NCBI RefSeq assembly: GCF_010015445.1
Contig: NC_053134.1
Location: forward strand, 7,733,136-7,797,135
Source of the DNA: Perca fluviatilis
Lineage: Eukaryota > Chordata > Actinopteri > Perciformes > Percidae
Length of the DNA stretch: 64,000 nucleotides
Direction: 5' to 3'
Shown here: one piece after another, positions 48,335-60,127 of the stretch
How positions within the stretch are numbered: position 1 is the stretch's first letter
Layout of the letters: each line of letters opens with the position of its first letter
Notes under the pieces: generated by a model
Told to the model about the DNA's origin: nothing
What the model saw: the letters and a program-made list of their open reading frames with translations, nothing else
The model's database searches: none
Translations under genes and position numbers: made by a program

Positions 48335-48763
48335 GCTCAATTACCTATTTTTGAGGGGGAAATAAACTTCAAGTTTTCGTCGCGAAGGCATGACCTCCTT
48401 GATCGACTCTTCTGGGCTTTCGGTGAAGCGACCGATGGAAAAAGAGGTAGGTGACAGTACAAACTTTGAATTTAAACGGTTTCTTCACAATGTCTGGGTT
48501 GAAAACGCATCTTGTTGTCACGTAAGGGCCCTGTTCATGTTGCACAGACATTTTAATTGCATTTTGTGTCTGTAAAGAGGCACAAAGGCACTCTTTAGAA
48601 CATGCCCCCACAACTGGCATTTTTGCTAACTGGGAGCTCCGGCCATTAGCTGCAGCAAATCCAGTTAGCTAGCACCGATTTTGGTCGTTTTTTTTTTCCT
48701 ATCGACAGTACTCGGAGACATCTAGCGCTCAAGATTCAGGTAAAAATCGGCTGGAATTCTCCT
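48335..48763 (+). repeat. TTAA-ended MITE-like repeat
   Basis: Its right end, read on the complement, is AAAGGAGAATTCCAGCCGAT followed outward by TTAA (48764-48767), a terminus I know from fish genomes. The middle (48500-48590) matches the copy at 43986-44280 in reverse. The left border is uncertain. Confidence 0.6.
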
Positions 48764-48769
48764 TTAATA

Positions 48770-49780
48770 ATTAAGGTTCCGGTCAGGTCAAAGTTGAACC
48801 AGGAAGTTGGTGTGTAAACTGTGGTGAATGTTTACAACGGATGGTTTGAATAATAATTCACCATTCACCTTTGTTTTCTCCTTTAGCTTGTGTCACATCG
48901 TATGACTGCTTCTTGCCTTTCTATATTTAAGCAACATTGCTGCATTCCCAGATCAGCAAAAAAACATGTTATTATTATTGATAGAAATGATAGATATACT
49001 GTAAATATATAAGAACTAGGTTTGGAATTGTACTCTTAACTGGAGTGATCGGAGGGCAACAAAGAACAATGGTGCAGTCCACCCATGGCTAACCAGAAAT
49101 GAGAACTTGTTATAACTCAGAATCAATCATATTTTGGGGACATGTTTGGTCTCTAATATGTCTGAAATTTGTGAAAATGGACATCACTGTTTTCCTGTAA
49201 CCCAAAGTGATTAAATTGCTTGTTTTTTCTGACCAACTGCCCAAGGTCCAAATAGATTCAATTTGCCATCGCAAAGAACACAGAAAGTGAGGCGGTAAAT
49301 CATGTATTGCTTGAAAAATGACAAACCAATTATTGATCATCAAACTATCTCTGTACTACCAAAAATATAGGGAAAGGAAAAAGCTAATGAAAAAAGCTAA
49401 TGCATACATTAATAAAGCTGTGATTGCAGCAGCATCATTGATCTGCATCCGAGACATATTGTGGAAAAACATGTACTGTAAATGAGTTTGGACCTTCGAG
49501 ATTTCATTCTGTTGAAAGAGTCATACAACTGGCTGGATTAATTATGGTTAAAGTCAAAATCAATCCAGATTAGCATGCACTTGATTAAATTGTCCAGAGT
49601 AATTAAATATCTTGTCTCCTCGGTCAGAGGAGATGGAAGTAAAGTGAGAAATATCTCCATGCAGTTGGGAAGCTAGCCAGCTCAACTTCCTCTGCAAAGT
49701 GGATAAAGACTCATTGTGAGCTGGAGCCATATGAAGAATGACAAGTCGAATCCTTTCTACACTTTTCATCACCGCTCCAG
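48770..49780. other. Unique sequence with a hAT-MITE fragment
   Basis: At 49190-49265 there is a reversed fragment of the family seen at 11778 (CCAAAGTGATTAAATTGCTT, then TTTTTTCTGACCAACTGCCC and AAGGTCCAAA). The rest shows no gene. Confidence 0.5.
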
Positions 49781-49789
49781 CGATCCTGG

Positions 49790-50687
49790 CAGGGTGGGAA
49801 ATTAGCACCCGCCACCAGCCAGTGGCGGGTGCTTTTTCAAAGTGGCGGGTGACTTTTTTGCCTTGTATACCAGCCACAGTGGCGTCTTGGGCGGTGCTAA
49901 GCCCCGGAAAAAGCCGTGGTGCCGCTGCAAAATAGCGTTGGGAAGCAACTTGTTTTGGTGGAACGTATTTTAGTCGTGCAACAGAGTAACTCATTTGATT
50001 GGTTTTCTGCGTTGATACATATAGCTGAGCTGAGGTACAGACGAAAGGAAAATTATCGGTTAAAAATGGCGAGATATCCCCGGTGTTAAGAGGTTAGCTA
50101 TGTACAAACTGTTGAAGGTGAAGCAAAGAAAAAAAGAGAAGGTACTTTTCGAACAAGTGGCGCATTGATGACAAAGGGAAAACGAGGGAATGGTTAGCCT
50201 ACCTCCCCGACGACCAGTTCATGCACTGTACTTACTGTCGAACCTACGCGTCGTCAGAAAATGCAAACAATTCGTTTGTTAGAGGAACAACTAACCTTAA
50301 ATTAGGGGCAATAAATGACCAGGAGTCATCCAAGTCTCATATCAAGTGCACTGCCATACAGCTGGCGAAGACGGGACCCCAGGAGTAGAGTGTGGCAATA
50401 AAAGCCTATCTGCTCTAACCCTACAATTACTGTAGAATATGACCAAACACAATTTTACCATGGTCTCGCAGGCCTTTATTTTTCACATCACTTTTTATTT
50501 GCCTATATTAATAAAATATGTATTAGTAATACAAAATAATGTATTGAAAGCAATTCAAAATATGCAAGTGCACTTTCTTTTATAAATTTGAATTCCGGAA
50601 AAAGTGGCTGGTAAAAAATATAAGTGGCTGGTAAAATTGGGCATCCACCAGCCACTATGTGGCAAAAAAAGTAAATTTCCCACCCTG
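49790..50687 (+). mobile_element. hAT element (898 bp) retaining a zinc-finger exon
   Basis: The left end CAGGGTGGGAAATTAGCACC and the complement of the right end CAGGGTGGGAAATTTACTTT are terminal inverted repeats. The flanking 8-bp duplication is GATCCTGG (49782-49789) versus GATCCTGA (50688-50695), with one mismatch. Subterminal CCACCAGCCA/TGGCTGGT motifs are repeated at both ends. It carries an ORF fragment (50122-50388) and, at 49875-49990, sequence shared with the 9-bp-TSD family (GCCGCTGCAAAATAGC, TTTTGGTGGAACGT). Confidence 0.85.
50122..50388 (+). pseudogene. hAT transposase N-terminal zinc-finger fragment
   Basis: The frame is open for 88 codons to a TAG. It shows NKWRIDDKGKTREWLAY, then a C-x2-C pair in HCTYCRTYAS, NSFVRGTTNLKLGAI and a closing SKSHIKC. 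The order Trp, Cys-x2-Cys, 'F..GT.N.KL..I..HE.SKSH' fits the TTF/BED-type zinc finger at the start of hAT transposases and their domesticated relatives (ZNF862/KIAA1586 group). There is no in-frame Met before the finger; the frame follows a stop at 50119, so it may be an exon. The catalytic and dimerisation parts are absent. Confidence 0.65.
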
Positions 50688-50699
50688 GATCCTGAAGCC

Positions 50700-52913
50700 C
50701 CACTTGCCCCTTTATGGTTTGAAAAAAAAAAACTCAGTACGAATATAACACAGTGAATATAAGTGAAAAGGACTTTGTGGAGTGAATCATTAAACACAGG
50801 TGATGTGAAATATAATCATGGTGGGCTCATCGTGGCAGACACCTTTCAGAGCAATGATGAACACATCCAAAGTGACAGGAGCTTCTCACACAGATGGTAT
50901 TTTATCTAAGTTCAAATAGACCTTTTTTTAACGGCAGACATGTTGACATGTCATAGTAGGGAAAGCACAGGTGTATTCAAAACCATTAATGATGGCTGTA
51001 TTCCACTTAGGAGAGACCCTGGTATTGTTCATTCTGACTCACTGAAATAGCTTACTGGGACACTTGATGGAACTGAGCCATTGTTAAGGTTATCCATTTC
51101 AGCGGTGCTTTTCCTACTATGACAAGTCAAAATGTCTGCTGTGAAAAAGGTCTATAAAGAGCGTGCTTTTCAGAGGATGTCCAAACAGAGTGAATTCAAG
51201 TACTTAGTGTTATAGTGTAATATCTGATGACGCATTGGGGTCATTTTTGGATTTATTACAGTAAATATATTACATATTGGACCTTTAACAGAGCCATCAC
51301 ACATACTAAAATGATTTCTTTGCTCTGGTATTGGGTTATAGTAGATTGATATAGTGTGTAAGTGCCTCCCTGTGTTAAGCTTTTCTATCAATGACCAAAA
51401 GGTGCATGCCAAGTGCAAATACTTAAGATTTGAAGATGGGCAACACTACTTTAGTTAATCCCCAAAGAAATCAGCTGAGTTTAGGTTGAAATTAGGTCTA
51501 AAAAGAGATGAAAACCAATAGTGTTTTTACATTGTATGGGGAGGTAGTCATGCCAAGCCATGCCGTGAACGCCCACAACCTTGATGATGTGTTGGAGGTT
51601 TGCTCGTCACAGAGCACAGTAAAAGCCCATGTAGAGCATCAAGTTTCTTTCCAAATATAAGAAGGAGTTTCCAACATTAGCAACATCTGCACGGCTCTGT
51701 ACTAAATCCTTAAAACATCCACATAATAAAAAGCGTCTGGACTCCAGCTGGAGCGGCCAGTTGCCACTCCCTCTGCTCCATCACAGACGTGTTAAGCTTG
51801 CCAAAAAGGTGTCTGACAGCCTGGATGTCTTCTTTAGAAACTTTTAACTATAACCCTCCCCCAAAAAAGAAAATAGTTGATATCTCAACAATGGTAACAT
51901 CAGATGGTCAACAGTCAATGGTGGTGCCAACTGCTAAATATCTATCTGCAAATGCATATGTGCCACTGCTTAGTATATACAAAACATGGCACATTATGTG
52001 GTGAATATGAAGGCAGTTGACGTAAAAAGCAGGTCAATAACTTGGAAATTACTTCTCATAATCCTCCAAAGGATGATTCCTAAAAGATATACTGGGAAAA
52101 TTGTATTAATCCCATTCAAATTATTCCATCATAGCAACAAAAAACACCTTTTGTTGCTCTGGCAGTTATTAAGTTTATAAGTTGCTGCAGACCTCCATCT
52201 GTTTCTGGGTTCTCTCCAACAAACTTCTAATCAGCTCTGATTGTTTTTCTTTTGCCTGAAAGCTAATGCTAGGTGACAGATCCAGATCCTGTAACATACT
52301 TTACTTAAATATCCTCTTAAGTTACGGAGAGCATAAACCGCTCATGTCACCGACAAATTAAAAGCTTGGCAGGAGTTTAACCTTGCAGCTTGATTTGAAG
52401 TTTTGAAACTGTAACCGGGGAATTTCTAAACTTTTCATCTCAAAATTGAGTATGGTCCCTCAATGCCAAATGTAAATTAGTCTCCGGAAAGTATTTGGCA
52501 GGTACTGATGCGTGTTATTACATTACAGGACAAGGACAATCTGGAATATTGTATTAATTCATTTGCTAATTAAAAGAAATATTTTTCTCTCATTCAAGCA
52601 ATGGGCAAATTTAGTGTACCTTCATGTGTTATGGGTAAAGAGGTAAATTTTTTAGTTGATACAGAGAATGATGATTTTAGGATCTTCCTCAATGTTTGTG
52701 TCCTTTATTTAAAAGTTCTGCTGATTCTTTTTGCAGCTTGACTCAGAAGTGGGGGAAACGCTGGGTTACAGCTTTCACTTTTACAGTAAAAACACTGGGA
52801 TGTCTTATATAATGCTGAGTGAGCTGCCAGGTGAATTAGAGGCCGGCACTTGACGGGGAAAATGTTTATAGACAGAGGAGCTACGCCTCCGACAGAAAAC
52901 CCCCATGTCGGCC

Positions 52914-52915
<2 letters not shown>
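50700..52915. other. Unique sequence, no gene recognised
   Basis: AT-rich DNA with short open frames on both strands and no domain, RNA gene or repeat that I can name. Confidence 0.45.

Positions 52916-52916
<1 letters not shown>

Positions 52917-52954
<38 letters not shown>
52917..52954. repeat. (GA)n microsatellite
   Basis: About 18 GA units; the long open frames across it (52905-53177 plus, 52805-53020 minus) encode only Arg-Glu or Ser-Leu runs there. Confidence 0.97.
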
Positions 52955-52956
<2 letters not shown>

Positions 52957-53177
52957 CCTCGCCTCGCTGTAGCACCCTCATCAGCAGATCTGGAGTGCTG
53001 CCACGGTCAGGCTGGGTCACAACTCAGAGGGAGCTTACTTTAATCAGAGGCACGCTTCCTACCCCACCACCTCCTTTCAAGCACTCAGAGTGGATTGTTG
53101 TGTGCATGAAAGGGAACGCACAGCAAGATCGGCTTCGCTGTAGCAGAAACTCCGTAGCACTCGTGCAGATTGATTGA

Positions 53178-53620
53178 TTGATACACAACAACAGTGACGA
53201 TGTTTGTTCAGCTGGAACGGTTGATATTGACTGCTACTTACTGAACAGAGGACAGGAACAGAGACTGAAATTCTACTACGGAGGAGTTCAGTTAACTCAC
53301 TTGAAGAAGTGTGCCTACGTTTTGGCCTCTTTGGCAAACCACCATTGTGAAAAAAGGATCAACAACAAAATGATCCCTGGCATACATTTCTGTCCAATGA
53401 TTTCTTTTAGATTCAATAAAGTCATTAAAGGTCATCGGCATTATCAAAGACCCCATTTACGCTTATTATATCACATAACATTATTGCCAGACAAGAATGT
53501 TGCCATTTCTTTCATGTCCTGTGGCAATGTTTTTACAACTCTGGCTTTCTACAGTATCTGCACATGGAAACTTTGGTATGGCTATGGTTAGGGGAAGATT
53601 GGGGTTATGACAAACATTAA
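53178..53620. other. Unique sequence with a 137-codon open frame
   Basis: The frame at 53178-53591 is one of the longest free of N in the window, but its translation has no recognisable domain, low complexity in places, and no clear splice or promoter context. I regard it as chance. Confidence 0.4.
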
Positions 53621-53624
53621 TTGC

Positions 53625-53700
53625 AGGTCTGTGACGGGGCACAAACTTGGGTCTCCTGCATCAAAGTCTGACATGCTGCACGCCTATCCACCTTAATTAA
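53625..53700 (-). repeat. tRNA-like SINE relic
   Basis: On the complement, GTGGATAGGCGTGCAGCATG, then TTTGATGCAGGAGACCCAAG and TTTGTGCCCC look like a decayed tRNA-derived head, where GACCCAAGTTTGTGCCC stands for the B-box region (consensus GGTTCGAATCC). The match is weak and no tail was identified. Confidence 0.3.
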
Positions 53701-53754
53701 TCCCCACCCTTGTTTTTCTGCCTCGCTGCATAGAGTAGAGAGCACGCTACTGGT

Positions 53755-54628
53755 ATTGGTACTCAATATAAGTTATCGAACGAAATTACCTAGTACCAAG
53801 TAGTATCAAAACCTCTCCAGTCAAGCGATACCTGCATTTGATTATTTTAGATCAAGAACAAAATGGCTGTTTGTATGGTTTTGATCGCAGCCAATCAGTG
53901 TAAGTGTTTTCAATTTTATGCGATGTGTGATTGGCCCACTACCACAGGGTTGTAGCTGAACCCATACAGACTGTTGTGTGAAGTCCGTACAGTCTGTGGT
54001 GAAGTTAAGCTTGGTGTGGTCTCGCATTGCCAGACCATCCTCCACAGCGCCGCAAAGGAGGGTCTGGCTAGTCCACACAGCATTCCGGGATGGGAGAAAA
54101 ACGTGCTCTGATTTATTGGCATGTCTTTAAACCAATCACAATCGTCATGGGTGGCGCTAAGCGCCGGACGGAGCCCAGGTGCCGCTGCAAAATAGCCTCG
54201 GGTAGGATGCTGTTTTGGTGGAACGTGTGTACGTTCAGAAGTTGTTTTAGTCATGCAACATAATCTCAGACTGGACAGATAGTCTAGCTAGCTGTCTGGA
54301 TTTACCCTGCAGAGATCTGAGGAGCAGTTAACCATAGTCCTCAGAAATCCACCGGAGTTTGGAATTCCAACACAAAGAAATTGGAAGGTAACGGATATCC
54401 GGCCGAAAAGAAAGACATCCAGCGGAATTTCCGGCAGCACCGGAACAATCCCGGAAGTGGAACGTCGTGGATATAGACTAAGCATGGTGATGCTTCAATT
54501 CACAGGATGGTTATGAAGTAGAAATAAAAGGTGTCAAATGAAGTACTTTTAGTATCGGTATCACTCTAAGGGTACCGGTATTGGTATTGGTACTGCTTTC
54601 GTAATATTTTAAACGATACCCAGCCCTA
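53755..54628. mobile_element. hAT-like MITE with GGTATTGGTA repeats, split by insertion
   Basis: The right end is TTAAACGATACCCAGCCCTA (complement TAGGGCTGGGTATCG), a common fish hAT terminus. Similar TACTGGTATTGGTACTCAAT and GGTACCGGTATTGGTATTGG stretches lie on both sides of the MITE at 54017-54480, indicating one host element. The left end is unclear. Confidence 0.55.
54017..54480 (+). mobile_element. 9-bp-TSD DNA transposon, longer copy (464 bp)
   Basis: It runs from TGGTCTCGCATTGCCAGACC to GTCGTGGATATAGACTA and is flanked by AGCTTGGTG (54008-54016) and AGCATGGTG (54481-54489), eight of nine bases equal. Compared with 5846-6187 it has about 110 extra internal bases (54155-54265, GCGCCGGACGGAGCC... 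to ...CATGCAACATAAT). That block also occurs at 49885-49990. Confidence 0.8.
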
Positions 54629-54639
54629 CTTCCTAGGTA

Positions 54640-55690
54640 TAGAACATAAATCGTAAGGCAGAGAATCGTTCAATATGAAATCAAATTGCTTGAATGCTGG
54701 GCTAGAGTTCAAGTATCCTGATAAAAATCAAGTTATGGTGTAACTTATGTTGCACCTTTATTTACATTTAGCCAAATACTGTATTCTATTAGCCAGACAA
54801 AAAAATCTGTTCGCATCCGCCTTGCTTTTCCCACGCTACATGCAAATCTAGGTAGGCGCTACTCCAGTCGAAGGATCTCTCACTTGAGTTACAAAATGAT
54901 TAACCTCTCAGATGTTGCATAAGTCAACCGAAGGGCCAAACACCCTAAAAGTTGGAGTTGACTTTAGAACAAAAGATTAACTGGGCAATGCAGTAGATTT
55001 CTCACATTGAGTAATAATTTATTTCTGTGTCTCCTGCTCAGGGCTCATAAGTACATCTGGGGACCAGATGATGAACAGTCTATGGGCATTATAACAGCCT
55101 TCAGCATATCCACAAAATCCGTCCAGATGTTATCAGTCTTGCTATCAAAACAGAAAATCACATTGCAGAGACTAAATATGTAGTAAGCAATAAAACTTGG
55201 ACCTGAAATTACACTTCCAGTAGGTGAAATATTACATGATTTACAATTTACAAGGTTCATCAGATAAATTTCAGAGTGAAAGTGAATGTCATCTAACTTA
55301 ATATCCTGAATTGGGATTGCAGAAAACTAATGAAGGTGTCTGATATTAGCTAATGAAATGTCAGGGCCAAAATTAAGCCTATGCAGGTGGTTATTAACCA
55401 CAAATAATTAACAGTTGGGGTGACAGGCGCAGAATAACGGAGTGTGATAACAAACCCATAGGAACGAGTGCAGTATGTGTGGCACACTCAAGGGAAGAAA
55501 ATGAGACAGGCCTGTACCTCGGTGCCTCGCATTGACATCCTGCTGATTTTAATTTTTTAGGAGAGAGCAATTTAACACATCGAGTGTTGTTCTGCGAAGC
55601 CCGCTGATTAAAATTGGCTCTGTGTTATTACCCAGTGGACACACACTGGCATCAAGGGACCTTCAGTAAAGCAACACATTCAACAACAAG
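54640..55690. other. Unique sequence, no gene recognised
   Basis: AT-rich sequence with only short chance frames and no recognised repeat. Confidence 0.4.
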
Positions 55691-55699
55691 CTAAATTAT

Positions 55700-55745
55700 T
55701 AGGGGTGTGACGAGAAACCCAGCTCACGAGACGAGACGAGATTTT
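55700..55745 (+). repeat. Fish hAT MITE, one end only
   Basis: TAGGGGTGTGACGAGAAACC followed by CACGAGACGAGACGAGATTT is the start of a well-known GAGACGAGA-rich fish hAT MITE. The opposite end was not found. Confidence 0.55.
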
Positions 55746-56369
55746 AACACTATTTTACAGAAAACTACAATGAAGAAATAAGACTGGAAAAATAGTCCTT
55801 TATTCAATCAAAAGTCACAAAATGAAAACCGAGCACTGAAAGGTTTTGCCACAAACTCAGATAACTGGCTTCTCTCCTGTATAACTAACAGTTACACTGT
55901 TATTCCATATGTACGGTGGAGAGAGAGGCTCTTCCCTCAGAGAACCATGGTTACAACGTAACCAAGCGTTTTCTGGCAGTAGTTGGGACCAAATGTTGTG
56001 TACTTGAATTTGTCATTGTACAGTCGACAGAGAGAAATAAAGCTTATTTTACTATTGTTTCACAGTGATTACGTTCTAAAGCACAAATAAATTACCATCA
56101 AACACTCAACAGATGCGCTTTTCCCCTCTTCTGCATTTTATGAATTGCAGCAGTAAACGAGGAAGTAGGCTACTCTAGTATTGATTTATGACCATTATAG
56201 AACAAACGGAGAACATTTTTCTTTGTTTATTATCATTAAAAATAAAGTTAGGTTTTGCTGGCCGCTTCCCGACTCATTTTAACAGAGAAAGAGAGTGGTC
56301 TGCGCGGGACAGCGCCACAGTGAACTGCACGCTGCGGACGAGAATTATTGGTGGTGAAACAACTATTAA

Positions 56370-56530
56370 TTCATTGAAAATTAAGGAAAATGACCAAAGA
56401 CTAGCCAGTTCCAGCCTTTTAAAATATGAGGATATGCTGCTTTTCTTTATAACTTCAATTTGATTCAATTCCATATATTTGTTCTTTGGACAAAACAAGC
56501 AATTTGAAGAGGTATTTTTGTACTATTTTC
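56370..56530 (+). repeat. hAT-type MITE family relic
   Basis: AAAATATGAGGATATGCTGC, TTTTCTTTATAACTTCAATT, GGACAAAACAAGCAATTTGA and TACTATTTTCTAAAATTTTG follow the family order seen at 19850-20240. Confidence 0.7.
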
Positions 56531-56539
56531 TAAAATTTT

Positions 56540-57560
56540 GACCAGATAGTACTAGAGCAAGTAATCAGAACCGCTTAAGGCTATGTTCACACTTGCCGTC
56601 TTTTATTAAGATGCCAGCGTCTGTTTTACATTATAATCCTATAATAAATAAAAAAAATGTAAATGCCACCGCTGACTTTTTTCTGCAGCTCATGGCGTCT
56701 TTTTGAAGTGGACATTTTTTTTGACAGCCCACCAATGAGAAGCGGAGTAGCCAGACCTGTCGTTTTCATAACAACAAGAAAAAATGGGAGTCGGAGTACA
56801 GCGAGTTAAGAGAGGAGAACATCTTCACCAATACGACAACACAAGTGCAGATTTTAGAAAATAAAATACTGAAAATAAATAAAACTGGGAGCAAGAAGAG
56901 CAATACATTTACCAACATGTGTGTAGAAGACATACAACACAACCAATTACAGAACACAATGAAGTTGACAACCCCGACGTGCCATTTTATTTCAATTTTA
57001 ACATTTGGATTGCATGACTCAGAAATTAGTGCAGATATCTGCAACACCATGTATTTTTCTATAAAAGTCTATATTGTGTACAAGCTAACAGAGCCTGTAT
57101 CAGCCTGCAAACTCCATTTACTTTAGTTAAGTTTAGTGTCCCCTGCAAAACTTATTTTCTGTGCAACTTGCAGTGTTGTGCTGTATGTACTTGTGTTATC
57201 TGTTGTGTATATGCATGTATTTTGTTCAGTGAAGTGAGTTGAGCTCTCATGCAGGGCCACTGTGCTCGGCACATAAATCGAGATGCAACTGTAAATACGT
57301 ACCATGAAAAAAGTTGTTTGCTTCAGCCCTAAATCAAATGAATATACTTTTTAGCTTGCTAACTAACCTTTTTTTGCCATCTGCTTTCAGCTATCTCTCT
57401 ATGACACACACATACAACAGACAGACTGACAAGGAGATTTAATAGACCATTGAAATCTGCTAAAGATTCTGCTAATTACTAAGCTCTGTTTTCACCAGTG
57501 TGCTTTTGTATAATAATCCGATTAGGGGGGCTTTTCTCATCCCGCTGTGCAATACATGCG
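56540..57560. other. Unique sequence, no gene recognised
   Basis: Overlapping frames on both strands (56766-57050 minus, 56845-57126 plus) are not recognisable proteins. Confidence 0.4.

Positions 57561-57562
<2 letters not shown>

Positions 57563-57595
<33 letters not shown>
57563..57595. repeat. (CA)n microsatellite
   Basis: Sixteen CA units. Confidence 0.97.
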
Positions 57596-57597
<2 letters not shown>

Positions 57598-57599
57598 AC

Positions 57600-59735
57600 C
57601 ACATGCATAGAGGGCTCCAAATTCAGCAAAAAAATTCACTTATGTGGGCCATAATTGTTTAGACATTTCAAGCCTTAGTTTTAAGTTTCTTCTGACCAAC
57701 AGAAAGAAGAACAAAAAGGCTTTGCAGCTAAAGACGTCAATAATGCAGAGGATCCAGTTTGTGCAGACTGACATTATCATTTGTACTGCATTTACAGAGT
57801 ACAAAGAGAACATTTTGCCAGTGTTTTGCTATTTTTTCAGCCTTATACTCTATAATTAAAATACTCCAAAGCAGTTCATTATTAGCATTAAGTGCACATC
57901 CAAAGTGTGTTTTTCATTAAAAACTGATTTCTTCCTTTTTAGAAGACTCCGTGACCCTCTCTCCCTCTCTCCCTCTCACCGAGCGGTGTGTCAGCAGTCT
58001 GCCTCACCCATCCAAACAGCAGCAGCAGGATTAGACAGCAGTGTTGCAAAGCAAGGCTGGAGCCAGAGTGTCCCCAGTTAATAGCTGCTGTGAGATTAAG
58101 GGAGGTAGACAGGGTAGAGACAGCTCATAAAGACCCAGGCTGATCTAAGGCATACAGGCGGGAGGGGAGAGGGAGAGAGCTGGGGGCCCAGCCAACGCGC
58201 AGGGATACCCCCATAAACCTGGACCATAAGTCTGGCTGACAGGAGCCACTGATGCCAGGGCAGCTCAGGACTAGAAAGATCACGCTTTCACCTCTGCCAC
58301 TGCTCTATTAGGTGATTATATGTGCTGAGGTGATGCTTCCTTGAAAAAAAAACTCCTTATTAATTAATTCTGTCTATAATGGAGTTCTTTAAAAACATAT
58401 TTTCTTAAAACAAGTGAAAAAACATGCCAGTGCAGTAAAAGAAAAAGCATTGTAAAGCATGTCGGTGCACTAAAATCCACAAAAATGCAACCTCATCTTT
58501 GACAATACATGAAAGAAGTTGATTTTAATTTGAAAAAAGTTAAAATATACTCTGTGGTTCCCAAATCACTGCATATACGTTCACTTGTTATACGAAAATA
58601 AGAGTCCAAGGACTCAATTACAGACTAAAATGAAAACGATATGAAAGGATTTTATTTGTGTTATGGAAAAATCGTGGAAACCCGCTCAACCTGTTTCAAG
58701 ATTTTTTTAGAAATAAGTGTTTGTATGTTGGCACATGGAAGTAAGGCATGGCCAGAATCAGGAGTAATAGAAAATATCTGAAACAATTTGATTTTACTTC
58801 ATGTTTTAAAAAGGAGGTTGTAATGTTGTGACAGCACTGGAGTTATTTTCACTTGGAATTAGGACATAAGACCATAAGTACTCAATTACAGACTAAAATA
58901 ATTGAAAAGTACTGTACAAAAGTACTCATTTGAGTTACTTTACTTAAAGTATTTCTTCTTTTTGCTATTTTATGTTCCGTCCTCTACATTTCAGAGGGAA
59001 ATATTTTATCATAAAAAAAACATACAGTACAATGCTGTACTTACGTACAACAAGTACACTAGAACTATTTTTGAGAGTATATCTGCATGTTATATACATT
59101 ACCATGTGCAGTATGTTTCCCGAATGTTGTCTCTGAATCAGCATTGCAAGACACAAAAACCCAACTAAAAGCCAGACTAGCTGAAATAGTTTTAAGATGA
59201 TATGCAGCTCTAAGAGGCAGTGATATCCAGCCACCTAATGCAAGGGCAATTCTTCCATTCTACAGCCAATATATTACCATCCTGTGTGTATATGCATTTG
59301 AGCTACATTCAGCTAGCCATGATGATTTATTTTTGCGTCTGTGTCAGTTTCTCTAACCAAAAGTGTTCTAAAATGTCTCAGTAATGAAAGTGTGAAAGCT
59401 TGAGAGCATCTCCATTATAATCAGGCTCTTTCTTTTTTGTTCTAATTGAACCGCTGTTCAAAAACTGTGAGAGATGGTTTTGTTAGAGCCCCGCACAGTT
59501 TGACTCAAATTACAGCTCACACCAGGGCTCGTGGTGAAAAGAAAAACTTTGATGGAGTAATTGAATTAGACAAAGCTCATTAAAAGTGTTGTGTCCATCA
59601 GTTTACATGGAAACCGTTGAAAAATCTAACTATGTTGAACTATTCTAAAACAGTTATAATTCTGTAAGCGATTGATATTTAAAGGGTTTCTGTATCAGCA
59701 GCTGTGATTTAGAGATAATATTTCAGAGCAGGGTC
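57600..59735. other. Unique sequence; GC-balanced block at 57950-58300
   Basis: A (CTCCCT)n run at 57955-57975 leads into a complex stretch with CAGCAGCAGCAGG and GATTAAGGG motifs that could be regulatory. No exon is recognised. The remainder is AT-rich. Confidence 0.3.
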
Positions 59736-59739
59736 GGTA

Positions 59740-60015
59740 CAGTGAGATCGATGCATGTTTTCCTCCGAGCAGTGTCCACTCTGGCTCGATGGGCTGAATG
59801 ATTTCTGCCATCGCAACCCACACGCGATCAATAATCAACCCTTCCTGCCTAACCCATCATTGCAGCGGCTGTTGAGATTATTTTTCACTCGTGTTTGTCA
59901 GGGAAGCTGCAGTCACTGCCGCCGGGTCGAGCTTAGGTTAATTGCAGACTGGAAGGCAAGGTTGATAGTGAATAATTATGCTCATATTTACAACACTGAT
60001 TCCATTCAGTGGCAA
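59740..60015. promoter_or_regulatory. Candidate conserved non-coding block
   Basis: Even-composition, non-repetitive sequence with CGATCAATAATCAA, CCCATCATTGCAG and AATAATTATGCTCATA sites, in contrast to the AT-rich flanks. An open frame (59755-60042) is present but has no recognisable domain. Regulatory function is a guess from texture. Confidence 0.25.
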
Positions 60016-60127
60016 TGTTGGAAATATTGTGTCAAGCAGTGAAAAAAAGCAAAACGTGAGGGTGTGGAGGTCCCAGTTGTGAAATTGTGGTCATAGAAGC
60101 CTACATTTCACCAAACCTTAACAATGG

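Noticed and set aside
49875..49990. An independent complete copy of the 9-bp-TSD transposon inside the hAT element.
   Set aside because: Only the internal block is shared and no termini or flanking duplication are present, so the block may belong to either family.
53178..53591. A 137-codon open frame that could be a host exon.
   Set aside because: No recognisable domain, no supporting splice or promoter context, and a frame of this length is not surprising in a 64-kb window.
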